This document shows positions 51,701-61,232 of a DNA stretch of 64,000 nt, piece by piece. The notes beneath the pieces are model-generated. The model was not told the DNA's origin, searched no databases, and was given only the letters and a program-made list of their open reading frames with translations. The stretch comes from Trileptium ribeirensis. Taxonomy: Eukaryota > Nematoda > Enoplea > Enoplida > Thoracostomopsidae. The translations under genes and the position numbers were made by a program. The stretch lies in contig JASANE010003911.1 of the NCBI GenBank assembly GCA_030248225.1, positions 1-64,000 on the forward strand, given 5' to 3'. Each line of letters opens with the position of its first letter. The first letter of the stretch is position 1.

Positions 51701-54031
51701 GATATCACACAAAATAACAAGTGTTATGCTTATGACACAAATTTACATTTTAACTTTTATGGTCCTAAAATATAAACAACCTAAGCATTCCAGGGATATT
51801 ACTGTCTAAGTGATATCACACAAAATAACAAGTGTTATGCTTATGACACAAATTTACATTTTAACTTTTATGGTCCTAAAATATAAACAACCTAAGCATT
51901 CCAGGGATATTACTGTCTAAGTGATATCACACAAAATAACAAGTGTTATGCTTATGACACAAATTTACATTTTAACTTTTATGGTCCTAAAATATAAACA
52001 ACCTAAGCATTCCAGGGATATTACTGTCTAAGTGATATCACACAAAATAACAAGTGTTATGCTTATGACACAAAATCAGTGTCGTTACTAAAGATATTGG
52101 GTTTTGTTACTAAATACTTGCGCATAAAATGCTGACTTAAGTTTTTCAGGTGCTAGTTAGATTTAGAAGTTATCACGCCAATATCTGACAAACAGCGCTC
52201 GTCAACAAATATCTAAATCTGAAAATGGATTTCTAATAAAAATGGATATATAATTTCACAATATTGCGGAAAACGGATATTTGATTTCAGAAAATTTCGG
52301 AAAACGGATATCTATGTAATTTTGCAAAATTTCGAAAAACGGATATCTAATTTCGGAAAATTTCGGAAAACGGATATCTAATTTGTGCGGATAGGCGTGA
52401 ATGATGAAAGCAATGTGTAAAATATTTTTAAGGTTTTCTAAGTGAAAGCTGCACTGGGGCTTTGAAATAATGGTTTCCAATAAGCCTAGCTCATTTGTGA
52501 TTTAATCAAATATATATTTGTCCAAAATCTGTATTTGTCAAATCTACATTGCAAAAGCCTATGCGTAATGTTTTACAATATATACAGCAGTTAGCATTGT
52601 GCGACGTAATGCATTTCGAACTACTTATTATTTGAGTATACAGTTAAATTTGTAGCTTCCCACAAGCGACAAAATCCAGCTAGCGAATATCCGTCTATTG
52701 CAAAATTCATCTCAAACATTCCTCCAGTACCCGGTCAGCTACCTCAGAGCGGAAGTGCCTACGATTTTAACATTCTAAATCGTAGCGGGGACAATAGTAA
52801 GAAGAAAGATAGCACCGGCGTCGGAAACGGTGGAGGAAAGCTAAGTTTTCTATCAAAATCCAAGAAGAAACATCCTTCAATCAGTCCAGAACAAGCAATG
52901 TTAATACGGGAATGTTGGGAAGCGTCGCCACATGGCGAAATTGGCATAAGAATTTACTCAAGACTTTTTCAGAAAAGACTTGATATCAAGCTAGCTTACG
53001 ACCGCCTAGCTGCAGCAACAGCTGAATCAGCCGAAAACTCAAATGGAGAAGCTACCGAAGGTTATACGTGGAAAGCTGATGCGTACAGCTTTACCGATTT
53101 TATAGGACAATTGGTTAGAAATATTAAATCCGAAGAAACTGTCGCGATCCTATGCTGGAACCGTGGTCGCCTTTGGGCCAGTTGGCGATCATACGGGTTT
53201 AAACCATCGTTTTGGGTCCCAATGTCTGAAATAATGACCACTGAGTGTATTTATCTTGACTGTGGTGTTCACGCCGTAGCTGACGTAATAGACGCATGGG
53301 CTGCGTTAATATCAGTCATGCTGGCTCATATGCGGGATGGTTTCTACGCACAACTCCGTTCTCACCGTCGAGAGTCGAAACGACAGACCATGACACAAAG
53401 TCTTATCAACAACACTTCGCCCGGAAGGCATAGTGCAGCGTGCTCCGCTTTACTGTCCACGTCGCAGTTAGCCCTTGTATCCACAATTGGACAAAGCCTT
53501 TGCACACTAACGTCTAACTATTCTGCCGGCGGCGACGCGGCTCCGCCCGTCTCACCTACCGGCATAGCAACCGATGCTATATCTGAAATTTCAGACAGCC
53601 GTGTTATTAGTGGAACTTCAATACGCAGCTCGACTCGTCGCCACAGCCAAGACACTTCGAGTGTTATAAGTGAAAGTGTTGTAAATATAGATGTTTTTAA
53701 ACAAAGAGTCAAAGACGAATTCTATGAGGCAGCCGTGGAAATTTCAAGCCATCAAGGACAACCACAAGCGACACTCCATAAGTTTTCGGAAACGGAATCC
53801 AGACATCACAGTAACACTCTACATCGAAGTGCTAGCCTGATGGCTGATGGCAATTCAAGGCTTTCAAATAATTGGCCTTCTGGTAGCAGCATATCAACGA
53901 CCAGCTCAGCAGTTTCGCCGTGTCGGGCGAAAGTCCTCTATAGAAGAGAAGACCTATTTGGCAAGCCAGTGCCCACATCAAGCTTAACTGAGTCAGCGCA
54001 ATTGGGCAAAATCGACGAAAAATCTACATAA
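45444..54031 (+). CDS. Globin-family protein with N-myristoylation start, three exons, 658 residues
   Basis: Predicted join of 45444-45743, 47328-47628 and 52656-54031; the frame is continuous across both introns. Residues 1-6 read MGNLAS, the Gly2/Ser6 N-myristoylation consensus, followed by Arg and Lys, so membrane attachment is likely. Residues ~30-270 are Ser/Thr-rich with a Gln run (173-185). A globin-like domain spans ~275-440: IRECW (A helix), RIYSRLF (B helix), DFIGQLVRNI (E helix), RSYGFKP (FG corner), DAWAALISVMLAHM (H helix). No His occurs between residues 293 and 406; by alignment E7 is Asp342 and F8 is Trp377, so normal heme ligation looks impossible. The CD region is long and polar. 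The tail (440-658) is Ser-rich. Myristoylated globins are known in animals, including C. elegans GLB-26. The function here, perhaps signalling, is inference. Confidence 0.8.
45744..47327 (+). other. Intron 1 (1584 bp) with minisatellites
   Basis: Runs from GTAAGT to TTATTTCAG. It contains a ~178-bp tandem repeat, three units plus a partial (about 45970-46550, marked by GCTGCGATACGTCATCGCTG), a ~21-bp minisatellite of ACCAATATCAAACTGGAGGG type (about 46893-47125), and three GTTACAT...ACATGT words at 47136-47232. No ORF of note. Confidence 0.75.
47328..47628 (+). CDS. Globin-family gene, exon 2 (residues 101-200 plus first base of 201)
   Basis: Preceded by the acceptor TTAATTATTTCAG. It is in phase 0 with exon 1 and open throughout. 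Ends ...AAAGAGT before the donor GTATGT, leaving one base in phase 1. It encodes a Ser/Thr-rich stretch, R-S-A-S (141-144), R-K-S-S (164-167), the Gln-rich run RRQQQQQLQRQQ (172-183) and R-S-I-S (194-197). Confidence 0.75.
51407..52072 (+). repeat. 111-bp tandem array, 6 units
   Basis: TACATTTTAACTTTTATGGT starts at 51411 (variant), 51522, 51633, 51744, 51855 and 51966. After the first unit the copies look base-for-base identical, which implies very recent amplification or strong homogenisation. It lies in intron 2 of the globin-family gene. Confidence 0.95.
52215..52385 (+). repeat. Short degenerate tandem repeat
   Basis: Four to five copies of AAATTTCGGAAAACGGATAT with variable TCTAATTT linkers. 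It lies in intron 2, just upstream of exon 3. Confidence 0.7.
52656..54031 (+). CDS. Globin-family gene, exon 3 (globin-like domain and Ser-rich tail)
   Basis: Its first two bases complete the split Ser codon from exon 2. An alternative acceptor at 52643 would add four residues (FKFV replacing the first Ser) in the same frame. Residues 202-275 include a Lys-rich segment (DNSKKKDSTG, KSKKKH). The globin-like region follows, then a 220-residue Ser/Thr tail with R-S-A-S at 591-594. TAA ends at 54031. No internal stop or obvious frameshift, so the gene looks intact. Confidence 0.85.
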
Positions 54032-54423
54032 TGCTAACTTTTACATTCTTGAACGAATAACAATTGGAAATGAATGTTTTATCGTTTTCGACTAGTAAAT
54101 ACTTTAATGCATTAATGATCTTAAGAAACTTTTCAAGCTCAAGACTGGGCTTATTTTCGCAGCGATTATATCTGATTTGTAAAGAAAATCAAATGTTGGA
54201 TGTTATATTATAATGTTGTATTTACATTAAAGAATATTACTTTTATGCTCAAATTTGTTAGTCGGGTTTATCATTTTATGCGTGAAAAGCATAAAGCTCT
54301 CAATTTAAAATATTGTGAGTGATGACATGCGGATTTATACTATATTATATTAAACTAAATGTAACTTATTGCCAATAGCGCATGTAAATTCGTGCAATAT
54401 TTGACAATCTCAAGCCAGCACAA

Positions 54424-54492
54424 GAAATAGAATCCGTTCTGTACACATGAGAACGGCGTACACAAACCACTGAGCTACACAGGAGCTGTTAC
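54424..54492 (-). ncRNA. tRNA-like relic (A box plus hairpin)
   Basis: On the minus strand TAGCTCAGTGGT (54466-54477) is a consensus tRNA A box. It is followed ~10 bases later by a perfect 7-bp hairpin CCGTTCT/AGAACGG (54434-54456) where an anticodon arm would be, then GGATTCTATTTC, a weak B-box match. The acceptor stem does not close and the D and T stems are poor, so this is a tRNA pseudogene or tRNA-derived SINE head, not a working tRNA. Confidence 0.35.
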
Positions 54493-54950
54493 TCGGTTCT
54501 TTAAAGAACCTCGCAAGCCAAACGAATAACAACGGACGTTTCAAGCAACCATGCGACGAACTCAATAGATACTACAATTTACAATTTGAGCTGTCCATGT
54601 TTTTATTGAATAGTGGGCGTATGGCTGCGCTTTTATTTGCTCGCTTTGAGAGATTCTTTGTGGAACTGAGCAACAGCTCTATATTAACTCTATGGTTTGT
54701 ATCCACATTACGTTGATTCGGTCCTCAGCGCCGGCTTATTTGTTGCCTAAAATTACACAATGCATATAAGAGTTAACGAGAACTTATATAATATGTCGCA
54801 GTACATAGTATACATTGAATGGATTCTGTTTTTGCATCTATATATTACAGTATTTGTGTTAAATGGTAAAATTGTAAAAAATATATCCATATTTTATTGT
54901 AGTATTTTTGTGTAACGTTTTGACACGTTATCACAAAGAATATGGATGAT

Positions 54951-54986
54951 ATATTTATTTATTTATTTATTTATTTATTTATTTTT
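54951..54986 (+). repeat. (TTTA)n microsatellite
   Basis: About eight uninterrupted ATTT units, followed by AAATTAAATTAAATAAATAA-type low complexity to ~55090. Confidence 0.95.
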
Positions 54987-56539
54987 GAAAATGTATAAAT
55001 TGTTAAAATAAAAATCTGAATAAATGAAATAAAAATAATTAAATTAAATTAAATTAAATAAATAAATAATTAAAATGAAAACTGTTTAAATAAAAAATCG
55101 GTAAGAAAATTAGTCAAAAGAAATGAGTTTAATCGATTAAAAGTATGGTGGTAAGGCGACAACGTGTTCAAAGTACATTTCATTTGTAATCGTTTAGCGA
55201 TTTAGGTTGTATGAAATAATGAAAACTGACGTGGGTCAAGTGCCTGGTATTTATGAAGCTCATATTTCGTATTTGATTTTTGGTATTATCTGCATAGAGC
55301 AGCAACCGATAACGCTGTGACATTGTTTCTACTCATTTAAGTACAGATATATCCACTAAACGTCGTTGACACAAATACATTGTTGAAACACAATTGCTTT
55401 TGCGACATGGATTGATAAATGACACCTACCGGTTCATTTAACTATACTACGATTATGATTTGGCAGTACAATAGTCCTTCTATATTTATGGTATGCTTAA
55501 AAATCCTGGTGCTCTGTTGCCGATTAATGATCGCCACGTTTGATACATGTTTTCACAAAATCGGAGGATTGTCAAATACATTAGTATAATGAAGTAGAAT
55601 CTTTGGATGCATCAACTAAAGGTGAAACCTATTTTCTGGCAAGTTAGGGCACGACTTTATCTAAGGCGTAACTGAAAGACAAATATATATTTTCGACGAC
55701 ATTTTACAATCATCATTTTTATGATTGTCAGTAACTAATTTCGAACTAACTCTAAGGTGGCTTATATTCTTTTTACTGGTTCCCGCGACTGAACAGAAGC
55801 TGCTTGATCCAGGAACAACATTTTAGGGTCATGTATCTGGCACCTGAATATATTTCAATTACCTAATTATTACGTTATCTCTTAAAATTCATTATATTTT
55901 TCGGTTGTTACGGCGTAAACTCCTAAATTTGTGCGAGGATTTTATTCAACACCTGCAGTCACAAGTTATGCAATCAGTAGGACATGTGGTGATGCCAGTG
56001 CATTCAAAGTCCAAACAGTAAATGTTACGGCGCTTTAAAGTGTATAAAATATATGTACTTAGTTTAAAAGGCACTTTCGTGACAAGGTCCTGATGTGATG
56101 ACAGAGATGATATGATCTCACAACCAGAGTGCCAAATTCATATGACTAAAGGTTTAAGTGGTTTCTATCCGTTGCGTTTCAGCCGAGTGGTCGAATTGGC
56201 TATGCGTTGATTCTTGGTCATAGTTATTAACTCTAGGTCCTTATAATGCCTAGGCGCAACTTTCGACCACATGTCGACTGAGTTTTATATAAACATTACA
56301 TACTAAGCCAACGCCAAACCTATTGTTCTTTTTTCTTATAATTACAACCGAATATTTATAGCCAATACTATCCAACTTAGCTTATATCTCCGGACATAAT
56401 ATGCTACCGATGAAAACTGTACATGCACTTAGAGAACTGCCGCTGACTTTAGGTTTTGACAACAAATTCCGAGAATTGGCTATCAGCACGCCAGCTTTAG
56501 TAAGCAAATACGCCGAAAAGGCAAGCTCTATAGTATATT

Positions 56540-57300
56540 TACAATTTCCAAGAAACTTGTACGCGAAGATTCAACTAAATTTATATCGACGGTTCAGAAT
56601 ACCGAATTGACATCTGTGCAAGATATGTGTGGAATACATCTGAAAACCGTCTCGTACATGGCAGCCATCCTTACTGATACTTAAGATTTTACATCGACCA
56701 ACATTGTATACATATGCGTACATATGTACCTGCACATTATACATAGAGGTATATGCCGTATACTTTAGGGAATCACACGAGATTTTTCATTTTTGTTACA
56801 TGGTATATTCGTAAAGCTTGACCATTGCTGCCAGCCGGCGTAGAATTTTTTATACAAAAAACAAAAACTTAACTATCGTACCAATAGCTCAGGTAATTAA
56901 CAAAGTGCGCTACAAGTTCTGCAATGAGTATATTAACAATACTACTTGTATGTAGACTACCCACGACGACTGCTTCTAAAACAGGCTACCAGCCGTAAGT
57001 CCAGCAATACCACGGCTATAAAGTTTTCGGCCAAAGTAACCCTGAGGAGCGTAAATAAAATGCAGGCCATGCCGTTCTCGATATACTAAGCCTAAGCCTA
57101 AGCTAAGGTCCTTATATGACACATACACTAAGCCTAAGCCTAAGTCGGGGGCTCCCGGCCCCCGAACCCCCCGCTCTAAGCTGTTCTTTTTTCTAACGTT
57201 ATAACGTACCGCCCCTCAGGGTTACTTGGGGGAAGCTTTCCACAACGTTCACAAGCAACGAAGTTCGGGTAACTGTGCAACGACCTTGCTTTTCTCCTAA
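56540..57300 (+). repeat. Direct repeat copy 1 (~560 bp plus inserted MITE)
   Basis: Begins ACAATTTCCAAGAAACTTG and ends ACCTTGCTTTTCTCCTAA. It is matched in the same orientation at 59211-59798 with only a few percent difference. Interrupted at 57031-57229 by a complete MITE. The pair brackets the LINE fragment. Confidence 0.9.
57031..57229. mobile_element. Complete 199-bp MITE with TTAGGC-type units
   Basis: Terminal inverted repeats CCAAAGTAACCCTGAGG and CCTCAGGGTTACTTGGG. Inside are two runs of CTAAGCCTAAGCCTAAG (TTAGGC units on the opposite strand) and a GGGGG/CCCCC hairpin at about 57140-57165. No ORF. It is the reference copy for the degraded relatives at 8396, 35194 and 41704. Confidence 0.85.
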
Positions 57301-57468
57301 TATATATATTTCATTTTCTTCAAATAACATTATAACATGTTTGTAGAGATATACAGTTATAGTTACGCATGTGAACATGATCATCTCATATAAATCCACA
57401 CAACAACCATTGAATCTAATATTCAAAATACTTCCAAGAAACACAGCTTTTAGACAAAAAACACGCTA

Positions 57469-58809
57469 TTATAGTGACAACCGAAAACCTAATACGGTGT
57501 CTATTGGTGAAATTATATCATTAAACATTGTGAAGAAAATTTGACGCTTTGTACGCGTTCTAATCCTACAAAGTGACTTAAAAACATTTTCTTCGAAAAT
57601 TTTTTCCGGGGATTCCAATTTTCTATCAAAATTAAACATGCAACGCGCTTCCCACAAAGCAAACCGACAATGCTGTATAACAAAATTAAAGCATATTTGT
57701 TTGCTTTTAGACATTAGTCTTCTTCCTAAGATTAAATCCGATAATTCAATTGTGTTAACCTCGGCTATACGTTTCAACATTGGCGTCAAAACTGTGTAGA
57801 AATCATATGCTCTACTACAGTATATAAAAACGTGTTCGTTTGTTTCGTCTACCTCAAACGCTTGTAATAAACAAAAAGGACACGTACTCTGCGTCACGGT
57901 AAAGTTCGATACTCTATCATTCGTAAAAAGCCGCTGATGCCTAAGTTTATAATGTAAGTTTCTCACCTTACCATCAGTAAATTTTGATTTTGTCCATTCC
58001 CACGATTTTTGAACATACTGTTGAGTTGAACCCAATGTTTCTGCCCAGCGTAAATTTGGGGCTATCAGGTTTGAAATGTATTTATTATTTATCCACAACA
58101 AATAAATTTGTTTCGGTCTTATTTTCACTATGGAGAATCGTTTACCGAAAATCCAGCAAAATTCCCCTGTTTTCCTGAACCCTGATTCTATTACCGCAAG
58201 ACGAATTTCATTATAAAACTTAGGCACAGCCGCAGCATTTGTTTGTTGTTTGGTTAGTCCCTCTGTTTTGCTATAAAAATGGTAAAAGCCTCTTTTCCAA
58301 CTCAGGATTTCCTTAAAAGTTAGGATGTGTATGTAAAAGCTCAGGCGGTTAACTTTAACGCGAATTTCTAAATCTGGAAAGCCGATCCCTCCCTTATCTG
58401 GAGGCAACATCAAAATTTGTTCTTCTACGACATTTGCTCTAGATGGGTACCATAGAAACTGCCGTAATATTTTATAAGCCCTTTTTGTCGTTCTCAACGT
58501 AGGCGTTGCAACATTACAAATATAGTTAAACATACACAAATAATAGATCATAGCGAAATGAATCTTCCCAAAAATACAAATACCATGCGGTGGAATTTTA
58601 TTTTCTAATCTTTCTATTGAGTCAATACTTTTGCTCCAATTTTCTTCTGTATCGAAGCCCTCAGAAGTCACCCAAACACCATAAAGTTTTAATTTTTCTA
58701 CGACTAAATGGCGCCACATGTTAGGCACTTGACACTGCCTGAAGGAACCTAATCGTAATAATTGAGTTTTTGAAAGATTTAGACGGCTACCTGATGCCAT
58801 TCTATACAA
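57469..58809 (-). pseudogene. LINE reverse transcriptase C-terminal half with zinc knuckle
   Basis: Continues the RT after the frameshift: MASGSRLNLSKTQLL (post-active-site element), thumb and connection regions with LMLPPDKGGIGFPDLE, then a CCHC knuckle, C-x2-C-x12-H-x4-C, in the segment TCPFCLLQAFEVDETNEH. This order is typical of the C-terminus of L1/Tx1-clade ORF2 proteins. About 440 codons without another stop, so the insertion is fairly young. The initial Met is not a real start. Confidence 0.85.
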
Positions 58810-59204
58810 TTGAAAATATCGAAAACTTTTTGAACCTCGTTCCAGTTTGTAATAAAAATACTAGTATCGTCTGCAAACTTTGTTATTCTAGTATTTGTTC
58901 CACATAACGGTATTCCCGTTAACATGGTAGTGATCCGAATATAATGTGCGACCACTTCAGAAGTCACCACATATAACAGTGGTGATAACGGACAACCCTG
59001 ACGAAACCCTCTACTTACATAGAAATGTTGCGATACAAAGCTGTTTACTATTACCGTTGACCTTGTAAAATCTTTTTTATAGATCGTTTTTATAAATTTA
59101 ATGAAATTTGAGCCAAAATTCATCTTCTCCAACGTTTTTATAACAAAATTCCACTCAACCATATCGAAAGCAGCTTGATGGTCAAGAGACAGAATACATC
59201 TATA
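58779..59204 (-). pseudogene. LINE reverse transcriptase, palm fragment
   Basis: RNA-templated DNA polymerase of a LINE. Visible motifs in order are LSLDHQAAFDM (catalytic Asp block), RGFRQGCPLSPLLY and the FADDTSIFI active-site box (F-A-D-D form). The reading frame is already open at the truncation point 59204, with a stop (TAG) lying just beyond it in flanking sequence. The frame ends at 58779, after which the protein continues in the overlapping frame, so a small indel at ~58800 has broken the gene. Confidence 0.85.
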
Positions 59205-59210
59205 CTATAA

Positions 59211-59798
59211 TTACAATTTCCAAGAAACTTGTACGCGAAGATTCAACTAAATTTATATCGACGGTTCAGAATACCGAATTGACATCTGTGCAAGATATGT
59301 GTGGAATACATCTGAAAACCGTCTCGTACATGGCAGCCATCCTTACTGACACTTAAGATTTTACATCGACCAACCCTCCGGAAATATTTGTATATATGCG
59401 TACATATGTACCTGCACATTATACATAGAGGTATATGCCGTATACTTTAGGGAATCACACGAGATTTTTCAATTTTGTTACATGGTATATTCGTAAAGCT
59501 TGACCATTGCTGCCAGCCGGCGAAGAATTTTTTATACAAAAAACGAAAACTTAACTATCGTACCAACAGCTCAGGTAATTAACAAAGTGCGCTACAAGTT
59601 CTGCAATGAGCTTATTAACAATAGTACTTGTATGTAGACTACCCACGACGACTGTTTATAAGACAGGCTACCAGCCGTAAATCCAGCAATACCACGGCTA
59701 TAAAGTTTTCGCCTCAGGGTTACTTGGGGGAAGTTTTCCACAACGTTCACAAGCAACGAAGTTCAGGTAACTGTGCAACGACCTTGCTTTTCACCTAA
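59211..59798 (+). repeat. Direct repeat copy 2 (~588 bp)
   Basis: Matches 56540-57300. Lacks the MITE body but retains one terminal repeat, CCTCAGGGTTACTTGG, at ~59712-59727. A ~10-base difference near 59375 and scattered substitutions are the other changes. Confidence 0.9.
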
Positions 59799-59863
59799 AG
59801 TAAACAAAAGCCCTATGTGGTATATACAAAAAAATTTCCCACAGTGCATATGTATTTATTTAG

Positions 59864-59869
59864 TTTATT
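59864..59869 (-). terminator. Possible polyadenylation signal AATAAA
   Basis: TTTATT on the plus strand (AATAAA on the minus), ~57 bases beyond the stop of the candidate terminal exon, with a second similar hexamer ~8-10 bases further. Confidence 0.35.
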
Positions 59870-59925
59870 GATCACACATAGATTACATTGTTTTCAAGTA
59901 TTTCACGTATTTGCTCTACGCAGCG

Positions 59926-60131
59926 CTACACAGGGCAGTTGGCATCGCGTTTGAGCTTCACTTGGCTGTTCTCTCCCTCCTCAAAACATGACCGGGACAA
60001 ACGGTGCATGTCGGTTTTAACACCGGAGACGCCTTGTGTAGTAAATCCTGTCGACCTATACAAGGTGAACCATTTGACAAAATTCTGATTGCAAGTCGGC
60101 AAATGATGTCCCGGAACTGTGCAACTAGCCA
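59926..60131 (-). CDS. Candidate 3'-terminal exon of an unknown gene
   Basis: On the minus strand a pyrimidine-rich acceptor (TTTTACTTTTCTTTCGGTTTAG) ends at 60132 and opens a frame of 68 codons (phase 2) ending at a stop at 59926. AATAAA-type signals follow at 59864-59869 and nearby. The encoded tail has four Cys (SCTVPGHH, PTCNQN, RSCFEE, ANCPV) and no ATG at its beginning, as an internal or terminal exon would. I recognise no family, and the next exon upstream on this strand (beyond 60132) is not identified. It could also be chance. Confidence 0.3.
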
Positions 60132-60654
60132 CTAAACCGAAAGAAAAGTAAAAAGCACTCCGCGTGATGCTTTTTACTTTTCTTAAGACTTAAGGAACGC
60201 GAATAGAAAGCCTAAAGGCATACGTGCATGTGTAATAGAAAGTATCGAGCGAACTACAGATAATACTTATAAACACTATTTGGGGCTGTGCCTCAGTACA
60301 GAGTACACAAGTACCCGTACAAAACGATCAGAAATTTTGTTACCCCCGTAACATCATTAATGAATCCGTAACATTCTTTATTCCAACATTACATTAGAAA
60401 AATACAACATTACGTGGCGTAACTGATTAGGCGTCATAGTCCCACGCGCAAAACCTTGGAATTTCTGCTTACAGTTATATTTTATGTAGATTTCCAGGGT
60501 CGTGGCAGGATTTGCAGCAAAAATTCTGTCCCGCCTCCTGTAGCCTAACTGCACCGTTAAGCTTCTATATTCTAGCATATATTGTGTTTCGTGAAATTTT
60601 TCATGTTTTGAGCATTTTTGTATAAAAATCTGAATTGGGGCCATTTGGCCAAAT
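60132..60654. other. Intergenic or intronic, no gene seen
   Basis: 60140-60185 contains a self-complementary AAAAGTAAAAAGCA/TGCTTTTTACTTTT pair (hairpin). A minus-strand ORF (60378-60644) has no recognisable features. Confidence 0.4.
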
Positions 60655-61232
60655 TTTACGCACGCAAACTATGAATTTTCGGAGCATCCGGGCTTTTGAC
60701 TCGATTTCCAAGTATTTTCACCACATTTTTATGAAATTCCATGTGTTTAAGTAACCTTCCTAAAATCTCCTCCCAACCCGAACCTGTTGATGTGGGATAG
60801 TTTGAACGCTGGCAGTTATTGTTACATAGACACGAAGTGTAGTGCATATAGGCTTCATATATTTCAATGTAAGGCGTCATAACGCTTTTTAAGATAATTC
60901 CCACTTTCTTAAATGTTTATAAAAATTCGACAGCCATCTCAATACTCTTACGCACACAAAATATGAATTTTTGTAGCTCCTGGCTTCTGACTCGATTTCT
61001 GAGTATTTTCGCCACATTTTTATGAAATTCTATGTGTTTATGTAATCTTCCTCAAATCTCCTCCCAGCACCAACCTGTTAACGTGGAATAGTTTGAACGC
61101 TGGCAGATATTTTTACATAGACACAAAGTTTAGGACATACAGGCTTCATATATTTTGACGTAAGGAATCATAAGGCTTTTTTCAAAGCAAATTCGTACTT
61201 TCTTAAAGGTTTATAAAAATTCGACACTATAT
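60655..61232 (+). repeat. Diverged two-copy direct duplication, ~290-bp unit
   Basis: TACGCACGCAAACTATGAAT at ~60657 and TACGCACACAAAATATGAAT at ~60950 start parallel blocks that share TTGACTCGATTTC, CACATTTTTATGAAATTC, ATCTCCTCCCA, TAGTTTGAACGCTGGCAG and TTTATAAAAATTCGACA. Similarity is roughly 80% by eye. Confidence 0.85.

Larger units (their letters stand above)
47629..52655 (+). other. Intron 2 (5027 bp), repeat-laden
   Basis: Runs from GTATGT to an acceptor TTGTAG (or ATACAG 12 bases earlier). It carries a GC-rich block at 50530-50900, the 111-bp array at 51407-52072 and a short ACGGATATCTAATTTCGGAA repeat at about 52215-52385. ORFs at 48803-49084 and 49532-49774 are short and unrecognised. 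48100-49300 and 49620-50500 show nothing else. Confidence 0.7.
54032..56539. other. 3' flank of the globin-family gene, intergenic
   Basis: Possible polyadenylation hexamer ATTAAA at ~54225. AT-rich low-complexity DNA at 54950-55090 (see the microsatellite entry). 55100-56150 shows nothing recognisable. A short ORF at 56401-56610 is not supported. Confidence 0.5.
57301..59205 (-). mobile_element. 5'-truncated non-LTR retrotransposon (LINE, L1/Tx1-like)
   Basis: Minus strand. A reverse transcriptase segment begins at ~59204 within the motif LSLDHQAAFDMVEW and runs to a stop at 57469, followed by ~170 bases of AT-rich 3' sequence. The endonuclease and the N-terminal half of the RT are absent, as expected of 5' truncation by target-primed reverse transcription. 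The element has one frameshift and sits exactly between two direct copies of a ~0.57-kb sequence. Confidence 0.85.

Noticed and set aside
56161..56262. tRNA-like sequence with CAGCCGAGTGG
   Set aside because: No B box or closing acceptor stem; kept only as a remark under the tRNA-like relic.
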